A DNA stretch of 64,000 nt from Thermotoga sp. SG1 (GCF_002865985.1 NZ_LNDD01000001.1:186001-250000); one strand, 5' to 3'; counted from the stretch's first letter, positions 29,594-37,859 are shown. Notes: generated by a model from the sequence alone, not told the origin. Made by a program: numbers and translations.

Positions 29594-29620
29594 ACAGAAA
29601 GGGCGCCTTCTTGGCGCCCT
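29594..29620 (-). terminator. Rho-independent terminator after the nuoF-like gene
   Basis: A 7-bp GC stem, GGGCGCC with GGCGCCC, surrounds a 5-base loop (29601-29619). On the minus strand it is followed by TTTCTGTTT. It starts 3 nt beyond the NuoF stop codon. The other strand also has a T-rich side (CTTTATCTGTT), so it could work both ways. Confidence 0.8.
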
Positions 29621-29622
29621 CT

Positions 29623-31260
29623 TTATCTGTTCTTGACACTTATCTTTCTCGTGGCTTTTTTCTTTTTGAATTCACAAACGCCCGCAGGGCACTCCCTAGA
29701 TTCAATGTGTACTCTGAATTCGTCTTCGAAGTTGTCGACGATCGAAAGCAGCGGCACCGGGATGCTCTGGCCAAGCCCACAAAACGATGTTTCACCCGCG
29801 TTTTCTGCCACCTTTCTGAGAAGATCCAGATCCTCTTTCCTTCCCTCTCCCCTGCTTATTCTCTCGAGAATTTCAACGGCGATCCTCGTACCCTCCCTGC
29901 ACGGTGTACACTTACCACAGGATTCGTGTTCAAAGAACCTCATGACGGTGAGTGCAAGATCCACCGCACAGTGTGATTCGTCCGCAACGAGTATGACACC
30001 AGAACCAAGAGAAACGCCGTATTTTGCGTACGAATCGAAATCCAGAGGTACGTCGAGCTTATCGGGACCTATGAACGTTCCCGCACTTCCTCCTGTCTGA
30101 ATCAGTTTCAACTTCCTTCCTTTCTCCACACCTCCGCCGAATTTGAAGATCAAATCTCTGACCGTTACACCCATGGGTACCTCTACGATCCCCTTCCTCA
30201 CCACGTTTCCCACAAGTGAAAAGACCTTGGTGCCGGGCGACGATTCCGTGCCGAACTTCCTGAACCAGTCCGCTCCGTTCAGAATGATCCTTGGAACGTT
30301 CACGAAGGTTTCGACGTTGTTCACGACTGTGGGTTTTCCAAAAAGGCCTGAGGTCGGTGGATATGGAGGCTTCAGTCTGGGACGCGCGGGCTTTCCCTCT
30401 ATAGACTCTATCAGTGCGGTCTCCTCACCCGCCACATAAGCACCGGCGCCGAGTCTGATCTTCAGATCAAAAGAAAAGCCTGTTCCAAGGATGTTTTCAC
30501 CCAAAAATCCGTACTCGTAAGCCTGCTCTATCGCCCTCTTCAGGATCTCGATGGAACTGTAGTACTCTCCCCTGATGTATATGTATCCCTTTCTCGCTCC
30601 AACTGCATATCCTGCTATGATCATGCCCTCTATCAGGGAATGCGGGTCTCCCTCCATGATGAGCCTGTCCTTAAAGGTACCGGGTTCTCCCTCGTCCGCG
30701 TTACAGAGAACGTACTTCTGATCGGAAGAAGCCTTGTAGGTGAACTCCCACTTCAAGCCCGTTGGAAATCCTGCACCACCCCTTCCTCTGAGACCACTCC
30801 GCTTTACCTCTTCTATTATCTCCTCCGGTTTCATCTGAAGGGCCTTTGCGAGGGCAAAGTATCCGTCCCTTGCTATGTACTCTTCTATGCGCGTGGGATC
30901 TATTTCTCCCACGTTCTTCAGGACGATACGTGTTTCTTCCGATACCTTTTCCGCCTCCACTGTTCCCTTTATCTGATCTCTCGATACCTCAAGATCTAGA
31001 ATTCTTCTTCCCTTCAATATGTGTTCTTCGAAGATCCTCTTCACATCGTTTTCACTCTTTACAACGTAGTAGACATCATCCGGAAGAATGGAAACGATCA
31101 CACCCTCAGGATAAACTCCCATGCTTCCCGTTTCCAGCACGTCTACAAAATCCGACAGATTGTGATTTCTGACAAGATCTCTCAGGTAATTGAGAAAGTG
31201 ACGTGCCCCCATCAGAACACTGTTGGAGTCCACCGAAATGAGAACGGTGATCGGTTTCAT
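29623..31260 (-). CDS. NuoF/HydB-like NADH-binding flavoprotein subunit
   Basis: A 545-residue relative of NuoF and of hydrogenase subunit HydB. It has the FMN/NADH domain (RGRGGAGFPTGLKW near residue 165, NADEGEPGTFKDR near 188, AGAYVAGEETALIESIEG near 280) and the [4Fe-4S] site Cys448/451/454 with Cys494. HydB proteins usually also have an N-terminal thioredoxin-like [2Fe-2S] domain and a C-terminal double ferredoxin. Here the N-terminal domain is kept, but its ligands are lost (TGSMGVYPEG at 44-53 instead of TGCxGxC), and the chain ends soon after CPAGVC at 524-529. It overlaps the nuoE-like gene by 4 nt. Partners beyond NuoE are unknown. Confidence 0.85.
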   Translation of the reverse strand: MKPITVLISVDSNSVLMGARHFLNYLRDLVRNHNLSDFVDVLETGSMGVYPEGVIVSILPDDVYYVVKSENDVKRIFEEHILKGRRILDLEVSRDQIKGTVEAEKVSEETRIVLKNVGEIDPTRIEEYIARDGYFALAKALQMKPEEIIEEVKRSGLRGRGGAGFPTGLKWEFTYKASSDQKYVLCNADEGEPGTFKDRLIMEGDPHSLIEGMIIAGYAVGARKGYIYIRGEYYSSIEILKRAIEQAYEYGFLGENILGTGFSFDLKIRLGAGAYVAGEETALIESIEGKPARPRLKPPYPPTSGLFGKPTVVNNVETFVNVPRIILNGADWFRKFGTESSPGTKVFSLVGNVVRKGIVEVPMGVTVRDLIFKFGGGVEKGRKLKLIQTGGSAGTFIGPDKLDVPLDFDSYAKYGVSLGSGVILVADESHCAVDLALTVMRFFEHESCGKCTPCREGTRIAVEILERISRGEGRKEDLDLLRKVAENAGETSFCGLGQSIPVPLLSIVDNFEDEFRVHIESRECPAGVCEFKKKKATRKISVKNR

Positions 31261-31730
31261 TTTTCTTCACCTCTCAATCTGTTTATGAGGTTCTTCACTT
31301 TCTCCGGTGTCATGTTTCCGTAGTACTCGTCGTTCACCATGATCACAGGTGCCACACCGCAAAGTCCCAAGCAGCTTGTCATCTCAAGGGTGAACATGTT
31401 GTCGGGAGTGGTCTGACCGAAGTCTATTTTCAGGATCTCTTTCAACGCCTTCACCACTTCTCTTCCGTTTTCCACGTGACACGGAAGACTCTCACACACT
31501 CTGATCACGTACTTTCCTTTCGACCTTGTGGAGAACATCGTGTAGAAGGTGAGCACTTCGTAGACCTTTGAGAGGGGAACGTTGAGCTCTTCCGAAACGA
31601 TTTCGGCTGCCTCGGGTGGTATGAAGTTTTTGAAACGCTTCTGGATCTCGTGAAGGGTGTTTATCAGGATATCTCTCTCTTCCGCCGATTCTTTTGCCTT
31701 CTGGATGATCTCAACTACTGCTTTCCTCAT
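31257..31730 (-). CDS. NuoE-like [2Fe-2S] subunit
   Basis: A 157-residue thioredoxin-like ferredoxin of the NuoE/HydC type. The four cluster ligands are Cys79, Cys84, Cys120 and Cys124 in CESLPC and CLGLC. The N-terminal helical part (about 1-68) is the usual NuoE leader region. It should pass electrons from the flavin of the NuoF partner. Start ATG 31730 has AGGGGGA upstream and is preferred over an in-frame start 13 codons earlier. A clear promoter precedes it, so nuoE-nuoF form a two-gene unit ended by a terminator. No NuoG or hydrogenase gene lies next to it; the [FeFe] hydrogenase is at 55916-57664. Confidence 0.9.
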   Translation of the reverse strand: MRKAVVEIIQKAKESAEERDILINTLHEIQKRFKNFIPPEAAEIVSEELNVPLSKVYEVLTFYTMFSTRSKGKYVIRVCESLPCHVENGREVVKALKEILKIDFGQTTPDNMFTLEMTSCLGLCGVAPVIMVNDEYYGNMTPEKVKNLINRLRGEEK

Positions 31731-31774
31731 GTACCTTCCCCCTTCGTCAAAAATTTCACAATTATTCATAGAAA

Positions 31775-31783
31775 ATTATACCA
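31775..31783 (-). promoter_or_regulatory. Predicted extended -10 promoter of the nuoE-nuoF unit
   Basis: The minus strand reads TGG TATAAT, a perfect -10 hexamer with the extended TG. Initiation near 31768 gives a leader of about 38 nt. No good -35 is seen. The site lies in the 68-nt gap after the DUF554 gene. Confidence 0.65.
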
Positions 31784-31798
31784 CTTCTAGCCGCACAT

Positions 31799-32476
31799 TC
31801 AGAAAAGGTTCTTCAACCAGTCAAAGAACGGTATCAGAACGAGTGCTGGAAGAAGATTTCCCACCCTCACTTTTTTCAGCTCGAGGATCCTTATTCCAAG
31901 GCCAAGTATCATGATTCCTCCTGTTCCAACGAAATCGGCTATGAAGACGTCACCAGTGAGGAAAGTGAGACTTCGTGCAAAGACAACCAGCAACCCCTGA
32001 ACGATGAACACGGAAAAAGCAGACAGAAATACCCCCGATCCCAGGGTTGCCGTGAGTACAACGGCGGAAACGGTATCCAGGACCGTCTTTATGAGTATCA
32101 ACTCGGCGTTTCCAGAGATCCCTATGTTTATAGAACCGATGATCGTCATTGGACCAACGAGAAAAAGCAAAGAAGACGCAAGAAAACTCTCTGCAAATCC
32201 ACGAGAATCTTTAAACCTTCTGCCGAGGTTTTCTATTCTGTCCTCGATTCTCAAAAGCTCTCCAATTACTCCTCCAGCGACAAGAGAAAGCAGTATCAAC
32301 AAAAAGTCGTTTCCCTGGATGATCATGCGCACACCTATTCCCAGGGTGGTGAGCCCAATCACCGTGAAAAGAATTTCGTGGAGCTTTTGAGGAATCTTCC
32401 TCTTGAATATAGCACCGATAAAAGCACCAAGAAGTACACCAAGAGAGTTCAAAATGACGGCGTAGTGGAACATCAT
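31799..32476 (-). CDS. DUF554 (YdfK-type) membrane protein
   Basis: A 225-residue membrane protein with about seven helices, of the DUF554 family. Recognisable parts are NSLGVLLGAFIGAIFKRKIP at the start, TTLGIGVRMIIQG near residue 43, LLSLVAGGVIGE near 62 and FVGPMTIIGSI near 107. The family is widespread but its transport or other function is unknown. It starts in an ATGA overlap with the PLP enzyme gene, so the two are translationally coupled; a link such as carrying the enzyme's substrate or product is only a guess. Confidence 0.82.
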   Translation of the reverse strand: MMFHYAVILNSLGVLLGAFIGAIFKRKIPQKLHEILFTVIGLTTLGIGVRMIIQGNDFLLILLSLVAGGVIGELLRIEDRIENLGRRFKDSRGFAESFLASSLLFLVGPMTIIGSINIGISGNAELILIKTVLDTVSAVVLTATLGSGVFLSAFSVFIVQGLLVVFARSLTFLTGDVFIADFVGTGGIMILGLGIRILELKKVRVGNLLPALVLIPFFDWLKNLF

Positions 32477-33411
32477 GCCAACCTCCCGCTCTGCGCGAAC
32501 ACACCGAATATTCCTCCTGTATGGACGAATAGAATCTTCTTTCCAGAAGACCTGAACATCTCCAGTGTTCCTCTGAAGGCCTTCGAGGTGTATACTGGGT
32601 CAAGAACGATCGCTTCCTTCGCTGCGATCTCCTTTATAACGTTCACATCTTCATCGGAAGGAACGGCATAGGCCGGTCCTCTGAACGAATCCACTATCTC
32701 GAATCTGGGTTCTTTCACCTCCACGCCGAGTTTTTCCATATCCCTAACGATCTTCTTCACTTTTTCAACGAAGTAATCTGCATTTTTCGTTGTGACGTTC
32801 ACACCGATCACCGGTACACGATAGCCCAGGAAAGAAAGAGCTGTCGAGATTCCCGCTATCGTTCCACCACTTCCCACGGCACAAACGATTGCCTCGAACG
32901 ATTCTACATCAATCTGATCCTTCAACTCCATCACCATGTTGAAATAACCGAGGGCTCCCAGGGCGTTCGATCCTCCCTCCGGTATGATGTAGACTCTTTC
33001 TCCCCTCTTTTCCCTCTCTTTCCTGTACTCCAAAAAGATCTCGTCGATGTTATCGTACTCTTCGGAAGATACCTCCACGATTTCTGCTCCAAGGAGCATA
33101 TCCAGCAGGAGATTTCCGTTCAAGACTTTTTCACCTTTTCTGAGGAACAGAACGGGTTTTAGCCCGAGTTTTTTGGAAACGTACGCAGTTGCCCTGGCAT
33201 GGTTCGATTGAAGACCCCCACAGGTGAAAATTGTTGTCGCTCCCTGTTTCAGAGCATCTCCCATCAGGTATTCAAGTTTTCTGATCTTGTTTCCAGAACC
33301 AAGAAGCTCTGTGAGATCGTCTCTTTTGATGTAGAGATCGAATCCGTACTCTGCCGAGATTTTCCTCAAAAATTGAACGGGAGTTGGCTTGATGGCAAGA
33401 TCGATTCTCAT
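32473..33411 (-). CDS. PLP-dependent D-cysteine desulfhydrase / ACC deaminase family enzyme
   Basis: A 312-residue fold-type II PLP enzyme. The cofactor lysine is Lys42 in GSGNKIRKLEYL, and the phosphate-binding loop is AVGSGGTIAG near residue 178. TCGGLQSNHARATA near 65 is typical of D-cysteine desulfhydrases and ACC deaminases. Sequence alone does not separate these activities, but most non-plant-associated members act on D-cysteine or related D-amino acids. Start ATG 33411 follows GGAGGGG; an alternative two codons earlier is weaker. It shares a divergent promoter region with birA. Confidence 0.85.
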   Translation of the reverse strand: MRIDLAIKPTPVQFLRKISAEYGFDLYIKRDDLTELLGSGNKIRKLEYLMGDALKQGATTIFTCGGLQSNHARATAYVSKKLGLKPVLFLRKGEKVLNGNLLLDMLLGAEIVEVSSEEYDNIDEIFLEYRKEREKRGERVYIIPEGGSNALGALGYFNMVMELKDQIDVESFEAIVCAVGSGGTIAGISTALSFLGYRVPVIGVNVTTKNADYFVEKVKKIVRDMEKLGVEVKEPRFEIVDSFRGPAYAVPSDEDVNVIKEIAAKEAIVLDPVYTSKAFRGTLEMFRSSGKKILFVHTGGIFGVFAQSGRLA

Positions 33412-33430
33412 AACCACCCCTCCTTTCGTT

Positions 33431-33439
33431 TGTTAGAAT
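33431..33439 (+). promoter_or_regulatory. Predicted extended -10 promoter of birA
   Basis: The plus strand reads TGT TAGAAT. A start near 33446 gives a leader of about 16 nt with the GGAGGG ribosome site of birA near its 5' end. The hexamer overlaps the -10 hexamer of the divergent PLP-enzyme promoter by two bases. Confidence 0.5.
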
Positions 33440-33446
33440 TGTAACA
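33438..33446 (-). promoter_or_regulatory. Predicted extended -10 promoter of the PLP enzyme-DUF554 unit
   Basis: The minus strand reads TGT TACAAT. A start near 33431 gives a leader of about 20 nt. Together with the birA element it forms a near-perfect 16-base palindrome, so polymerase could bind in either direction but not both at once. Confidence 0.5.
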
Positions 33447-33461
33447 CGGAGGGATGTTGAA

Positions 33462-34169
33462 ATGATCGGAGAGAAGATCATCTCGTTTGAAACGATAGAT
33501 TCCACGAACCGATTTCTGAAAGAATATTTCTCAAAATACCCCAGTGGAACGGTTGTAGTTGCCCTGGAACAAACTTCGGGATACGGTAGAAACAAAAGAA
33601 AATGGTATTCGTCAAAGGGTGGTCTGTGGTTTTCCGTACTATTCAAGCCAAGAAAACAGGTAGACACAACCTTCTATACCAGGGTGTTTTCCGTTGCTGT
33701 TGTGAGAGCACTGGAGACCTTCAAAGTTCATGCGGACATAAAATGGCCAAACGACATTTACGTACGCGGCAGAAAACTCGCAGGAATTCTTACAGAGGGG
33801 ATCTTCGAAGGAAAAAAGCCGCTGGCGATAGTTGTGGGAGTGGGTATGAATGTGAACAACGAAATTCCGGATGAACTGAAAACGAGGGCGGTCAGTCTGA
33901 AGGAAATCCTCGGTAGGGAAATACCTCTGATGAAACTACTGGGATTGATACTGAAAAATGCCCGGATGCTTTTCAGAAAATACACCAGGAAAAAAGAGGC
34001 ACTGACGAGGATCTGGAAAAGACACCTGCTCCAGAAGGAAGGAAACATCGTTACCTTTTCAGAAAACAACCAGGAAAAGAGAGGAAAGATCCTGAAAATC
34101 CTGCCAGATCATCTGCTCGTCGAAACCGATGAAGGTGTCAGGAAGGTCTATTCACTCTCTCTTCACTGA
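33462..34169 (+). CDS. birA: Biotin--[acetyl-CoA-carboxylase] ligase, catalytic-only form
   Basis: A 235-residue biotin protein ligase that makes biotinyl-AMP and attaches biotin to carboxylase domains. The start at the catalytic domain (ISFETIDSTNRFLKE) shows there is no N-terminal DNA-binding domain, so it is a class I ligase and not a repressor. The biotin loop reads TSGYGRNKRKW at 39-48 (the usual form is GRGRxxRxW). KWPNDIYVRGRKLAGILTE near 94 and the SH3-like C-terminal domain are present. ATG follows GGAGGG. The last 32 nt overlap the end of the S4 gene on the other strand. Confidence 0.93.
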   Translation: MIGEKIISFETIDSTNRFLKEYFSKYPSGTVVVALEQTSGYGRNKRKWYSSKGGLWFSVLFKPRKQVDTTFYTRVFSVAVVRALETFKVHADIKWPNDIYVRGRKLAGILTEGIFEGKKPLAIVVGVGMNVNNEIPDELKTRAVSLKEILGREIPLMKLLGLILKNARMLFRKYTRKKEALTRIWKRHLLQKEGNIVTFSENNQEKRGKILKILPDHLLVETDEGVRKVYSLSLH

Positions 34170-34371
34170 GAATTTCGTACCCTCCGTTTCCCACCACTCT
34201 CAGTTTCACCTTCTTTGTGGGAAGGAACACCTCCACCACATCACCGTCTTTCACCTCGTAAGAGGCTTTGGCCGGTCTTCCATTCACCAGAACCATCTGT
34301 CCCTTCAAAAGTTTTTGTGCAGCGGTCCTTCTCTTTACGACCGAGATCTTCAGGAACACATCCAGCCTCAT
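34138..34371 (-). CDS. S4-domain RNA-binding protein (RqcP/HslR-like)
   Basis: A 77-residue protein consisting of one S4 RNA-binding domain: MRLDVFLKISVVKRRTAAQKLL, then GQMVLVNGRPAKASYEVKDGD. This single-domain layout matches HslR/RqcP proteins, which bind 50S subunits carrying peptidyl-tRNA and assist C-terminal tailing with RqcH. Whether this one does so is inferred from size and motif only. It overlaps the ECF ATPase gene start-to-stop by 4 nt and ends antisense to birA. Confidence 0.82.
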   Translation of the reverse strand: MRLDVFLKISVVKRRTAAQKLLKGQMVLVNGRPAKASYEVKDGDVVEVFLPTKKVKLRVVGNGGYEILSEERVNRPS

Positions 34372-35168
34372 ATCCGATACACCCTGTCTATCAACTCTTC
34401 ATCTCCCATCGAAAAAGGATCTTCACCCGATAGAAGAAGCCTTCTCATCGTCTTCAACCTGGTCGTGAGGTAATGAACATCGATTTCTCTCAAAAAATCT
34501 TCTCTTGAACCATCGAAGATCTTTCTTCCATTTTCCAGAAACACCACACGATCCACATGCTTTATCACCGTCTCTATGTCGTGCGAGATGATGACAACCG
34601 TTCTTTTCAGTCTCTTCCATTTCTCTATTACCTTCAAAAGATCGCCCTTTCCTTCCCTGTCGAGTCCCACAAGCGGTTCATCAAGCATTAGAACGTCCGG
34701 CTCGTGCACGATCACAGAGGCAATGGCGACCCTCCTCTTTTCACCTCCGGATAGAAAGAAGGGTATTCTATCCTTGAACTCATCGAAGTTCAACCCAACA
34801 AATTCCATCGCTCTCTTCACGAAGGGAACGGGATCTTCATCAGGGTAAAAGTTCCGCACAGCGAAAGCGATCTCATCGAAAACAGTTTCTGCAAAGAACT
34901 GATCTTCTGGATACTGGAACGCTATGCCTATGTGTTTTCTCACCTCGTAACCCTTTCTCTGTCTTCCATCGTACAGCACCTGTCCACCGGTAGGCTCTAT
35001 CAAACCCGCAATGATCTGAAGGAGGGTGGATTTTCCAGATCCGGTGTTTCCAGCAACGAGGAGACACTCTCCCTCCTCGATCGCAAGATCGATATCTCTG
35101 AGTGCGATTCTCTCCAAAGGGGTTCCACGGTAAAAGACATAGGTGACGTTGACGACTTCGATCTTCAT
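34368..35168 (-). CDS. ecfA: Energy-coupling factor transporter ATP-binding protein
   Basis: A 266-residue ABC ATPase of the ECF type, which powers uptake of vitamins such as riboflavin together with an EcfT membrane subunit and exchangeable S components. Walker A is GNTGSGKST at residues 40-48, the Q-loop lies in FQYPEDQFF, the signature is LSGGEKRR, and Walker B is DVLMLDEPLVG. The C-terminal extension (about 220-266) is typical of EcfA dimerisation. I recall that T. maritima encodes its two ECF ATPases at separate places, matching this isolated gene. The ATG at 35168 lies only 7 nt from a TATAAT box and has no ribosome site, suggesting a leaderless message. Confidence 0.9.
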   Translation of the reverse strand: MKIEVVNVTYVFYRGTPLERIALRDIDLAIEEGECLLVAGNTGSGKSTLLQIIAGLIEPTGGQVLYDGRQRKGYEVRKHIGIAFQYPEDQFFAETVFDEIAFAVRNFYPDEDPVPFVKRAMEFVGLNFDEFKDRIPFFLSGGEKRRVAIASVIVHEPDVLMLDEPLVGLDREGKGDLLKVIEKWKRLKRTVVIISHDIETVIKHVDRVVFLENGRKIFDGSREDFLREIDVHYLTTRLKTMRRLLLSGEDPFSMGDEELIDRVYRI

Positions 35169-35175
35169 GTTGAAA

Positions 35176-35184
35176 ATTATAACA
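35176..35184 (-). promoter_or_regulatory. Predicted promoter of ecfA, giving a leaderless mRNA
   Basis: The minus strand reads TGT TATAAT, a perfect extended -10. Only 7 nt separate it from the ATG of ecfA, so transcription should begin at or within 2 nt of the start codon. A weak -35 (CTGAAG) lies 17 nt upstream. Confidence 0.6.
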
Positions 35185-35213
35185 AAGACCGACCGTCTCT
35201 TCAGCCACATACG

Positions 35214-35222
35214 TGGTAAAAT
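35214..35222 (+). promoter_or_regulatory. Predicted extended -10 promoter of the fliF operon
   Basis: The plus strand reads TGG TAAAAT. Initiation near 35229 would place the GAGAGGTGA ribosome site of fliF at the very 5' end, with a leader of about 15 nt. This fits the housekeeping-like pattern elsewhere in the window; no sigma-28-type flagellar promoter is seen. Confidence 0.5.
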
Positions 35223-35244
35223 TTAACGAGAGGTGAACAGAAGG

Positions 35245-36846
35245 ATGAATCTTTTCGAGCAAATCAAAAATCTCTGGAAGAAGATCTCCGATTTATGGAA
35301 CTCCATGCCGCGGGAAAGAAGATTTCTGGTAGGGGGCATCGCAGCGGCCCTCATAATATCTATCGTTCTCTTTGCAATAATAGCCGCCACCCCACACTAC
35401 AGACTCCTTGTTGCTGGCCTCAGCGAAGAAGAGGCGGGAACGATCATTCAGAAACTCGAAGAGATGAACATTCTCTACAAAGTCTCCCCAAGTGGAGACA
35501 TTTACATCTCCGACAAATACAACGTCTACGAGTTGAGAATGAAACTCGCTTCCGAAGGAATACTTGGAGGAACAAGACGGGGTTTCTCCATACTCAGCGA
35601 AAACTCGTTCGGGGCCACCAGCTTTGACAAACAGGTGAAATACCAGATCGCTCTACAACAGGAACTTGAAAGAAGTATCATGACCATCAGGGGAGTCAAA
35701 GACGCCCGGGTCCACCTGGTTTTGCCGAAGTACACCTATTACGTCCGCGGAGAGATGGCTGAACCACGTGCCTCCGTCCTCGTTGTGCTGGAACCCGGTG
35801 CTGAGCTCACACGAGAGCAGGTAAGAGGAATCGTTGAACTCGTCTCGGGAGCCGTTGAGGGGTTGAAACCAGAAAATGTAAGAGTGGTGGACAACTACTC
35901 CAGATCGCTCAGTGACATGCTGGAAAGTGACGAAGGAACCTTTTTGGCGTCCAGTAAACTGGAACTGAAACAGCAACTTGAGAAATACTACGAAAACAAG
36001 TTGAAGAAAGCACTTGAGAGCGTTTTTGGTCCAGGAAGGGTAGAGGTGATTCCCGATGTTTCTCTGAACTGGACGAAGATAGAAACGGAAATGAAAAGGT
36101 ACGAAGCACCGGCCAGAAGAGAAGGACTGGTCAGAAGTCAGGAGACAGAGACTGAAAGAAGCCAAAATCTGCCTGTTAGTGGCGGTGAAGTCGGAACTGA
36201 GTCGAATATACCTCCTCTTAGCTATCCATCCGTGAGCGGCGAGGGAACGAGTACATACGAGAGAACCCACACCATCACCAACTACGAGTTGAACGAGATC
36301 TATCAGAAGATCCTTCAGAACCACGAAGGGGAGATATCGTCTCTTTCTGTTGCTGTCATAATCGACGCTTCCTCCACAGTTCTTCAAAGCAACAACAACT
36401 GGAACAATATCATAAACGACCTGGTGGAGAAGGGGATCGGTTCTGTCACCTCTTCCGCTTCTTTGAGCGTTGCGGTGGCGTTCTTGCCTTTCGACAGAAC
36501 GATTGAAAGAACCCTGCAGAGGGAATTGGAGCAGCTTCAGGCAAGAAAGAGGTTCACCATGTACTCGCTTGGAATCGCCATCCTTGGTTTTCTCACCTTT
36601 CTGCTCGTGTACATCCTGATAGTGCAGATCCGAAGAATCAGGGCCAGAAAACTGGCAGAAGAAAGAAGAAGAAAGCTCGAAGAAGAGATAAAAGAAGTCC
36701 TCCAGGAAGAGATGAAAGAAGAAAAAGAACTCTTACCCGAAGAGAAGGAACTGATGGAACTCATAGAAGAGCTGGAGAACATCTTCATCCGATCACCCGC
36801 TGATATCGCTGAGATAGTCCGTCTGTGGTTCTTCGAGAGGGGATGA
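35245..36846 (+). CDS. fliF: Flagellar MS-ring protein FliF
   Basis: A 533-residue membrane protein that forms the MS ring at the base of the flagellum. Two membrane helices bracket a large periplasmic part: about 28-50 (VGGIAAALIISIVLFAI) and about 437-460 (YSLGIAILGFLTFLLVYILI). The ring-building motifs are clear: LLVAGLSEEEAGTIIQKLEE near 54, IALQQELERSIMTIRGVKDARVHL, and SASVLVV-like ASVLVVLEPG. The charged cytoplasmic tail ends IVRLWFFERG, the FliG-binding signature. ATG 35245 is preferred to GTG 35233, which lies in the ribosome site. It opens the fliFGHI operon. Confidence 0.95.
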   Translation: MNLFEQIKNLWKKISDLWNSMPRERRFLVGGIAAALIISIVLFAIIAATPHYRLLVAGLSEEEAGTIIQKLEEMNILYKVSPSGDIYISDKYNVYELRMKLASEGILGGTRRGFSILSENSFGATSFDKQVKYQIALQQELERSIMTIRGVKDARVHLVLPKYTYYVRGEMAEPRASVLVVLEPGAELTREQVRGIVELVSGAVEGLKPENVRVVDNYSRSLSDMLESDEGTFLASSKLELKQQLEKYYENKLKKALESVFGPGRVEVIPDVSLNWTKIETEMKRYEAPARREGLVRSQETETERSQNLPVSGGEVGTESNIPPLSYPSVSGEGTSTYERTHTITNYELNEIYQKILQNHEGEISSLSVAVIIDASSTVLQSNNNWNNIINDLVEKGIGSVTSSASLSVAVAFLPFDRTIERTLQRELEQLQARKRFTMYSLGIAILGFLTFLLVYILIVQIRRIRARKLAEERRRKLEEEIKEVLQEEMKEEKELLPEEKELMELIEELENIFIRSPADIAEIVRLWFFERG

Positions 36847-36850
36847 TATC

Positions 36851-37858
36851 ATGCCCGAAAGAAAAATGGATGGGAAGAGAAAGGCAGCCGTTCTTTTGGT
36901 GGCGCTTGGACCAGAAAAAGCCGCTCAGGTGATGAAACATCTCGATGAGGAAACGGTAGAACAGCTGGTGGTGGAAATAGCAAACATAGGTAAGGTCTCC
37001 CAGGAAGAAAAGAAACAGGTGTTAGAGGAGTTTCTGAACATTGCCAAGGCAAAGGAGATGATCTCAGAGGGTGGCATAGAGTACGCAAAGAGAGTGTTAG
37101 AAAAAGCGTTTGGACCAGAAAAGGCCCGAAAAATCATAGAAAGACTGACTGCCTCTCTTCAGGTGAAGCCCTTCAGTTTCATAAAGGACACGGATCCTGT
37201 TCAGCTTGTGAACTTTCTTCAGGGAGAACATCCTCAGACCATAGCGGTCGTTCTGAGCTACCTTGATCCACCAGTCGCCGCCCAGATACTGGGAGCCCTC
37301 CCGGAGAATCTGCAGAGTGAGGTTTTGAAGAGAATCGCCCTTCTTGAGAGAACATCGCCGGAGGTTGTGAAGGAGATCGAGAAGAATCTCGAGAAGAAAA
37401 TATCCGGCTTTGTGAGCCAGACTTTCAGTAAAGTAGGAGGAGTGGACACTGCAGCCGAAATCATGAACAACATAGACAGAAGTACAGAGAAAAACATAAT
37501 GGACAAACTGGCACAGGAAGATCCCGAACTTGCCGACGAGATAAGAAGGAGAATGTTCGTGTTCGAAGATATTCTCAAACTCGATGACAGATCGATCCAA
37601 CTCGTCCTGAGAGAAGTTGATACGCGGGATCTGGCCCTTGCCCTGAAGGGTGCCTCAGATGAATTGAAGGAGAAGATCTTCAGAAACATGTCCAAGAGGG
37701 CAGCCGCACTGCTCAAAGACGAACTGGAATACATGGGCCCCGTGAGGATAAAAGACGTCGAAGAAGCCCAACAGAAGATCATAAACGTGATCAGAAGACT
37801 CGAAGAGGCAGGAGAAATCGTAATAGCAAGGGGCGGTGGAGAGGAGTTGATCATGTAA
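36851..37858 (+). CDS. fliG: Flagellar motor switch protein FliG
   Basis: A 335-residue FliG, the rotor protein that joins FliF to the C-ring and meets the stator. The N-terminal domain (GKRKAAVLLVALGPEKAAQVMKHL), the middle EHPQTIAVVLSYL motif near residue 125 with the GG-type linker, and the C-terminal torque helix (LREVDTRDLALALKGASDELKEKIFRNMSKRAA) with its alternating charged residues are complete. The known T. maritima FliG structures are of this length. ATG follows GAGGGGATG; the gene starts 4 nt after fliF. Confidence 0.97.
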   Translation: MPERKMDGKRKAAVLLVALGPEKAAQVMKHLDEETVEQLVVEIANIGKVSQEEKKQVLEEFLNIAKAKEMISEGGIEYAKRVLEKAFGPEKARKIIERLTASLQVKPFSFIKDTDPVQLVNFLQGEHPQTIAVVLSYLDPPVAAQILGALPENLQSEVLKRIALLERTSPEVVKEIEKNLEKKISGFVSQTFSKVGGVDTAAEIMNNIDRSTEKNIMDKLAQEDPELADEIRRRMFVFEDILKLDDRSIQLVLREVDTRDLALALKGASDELKEKIFRNMSKRAAALLKDELEYMGPVRIKDVEEAQQKIINVIRRLEEAGEIVIARGGGEELIM

Positions 37859-37859
37859 C

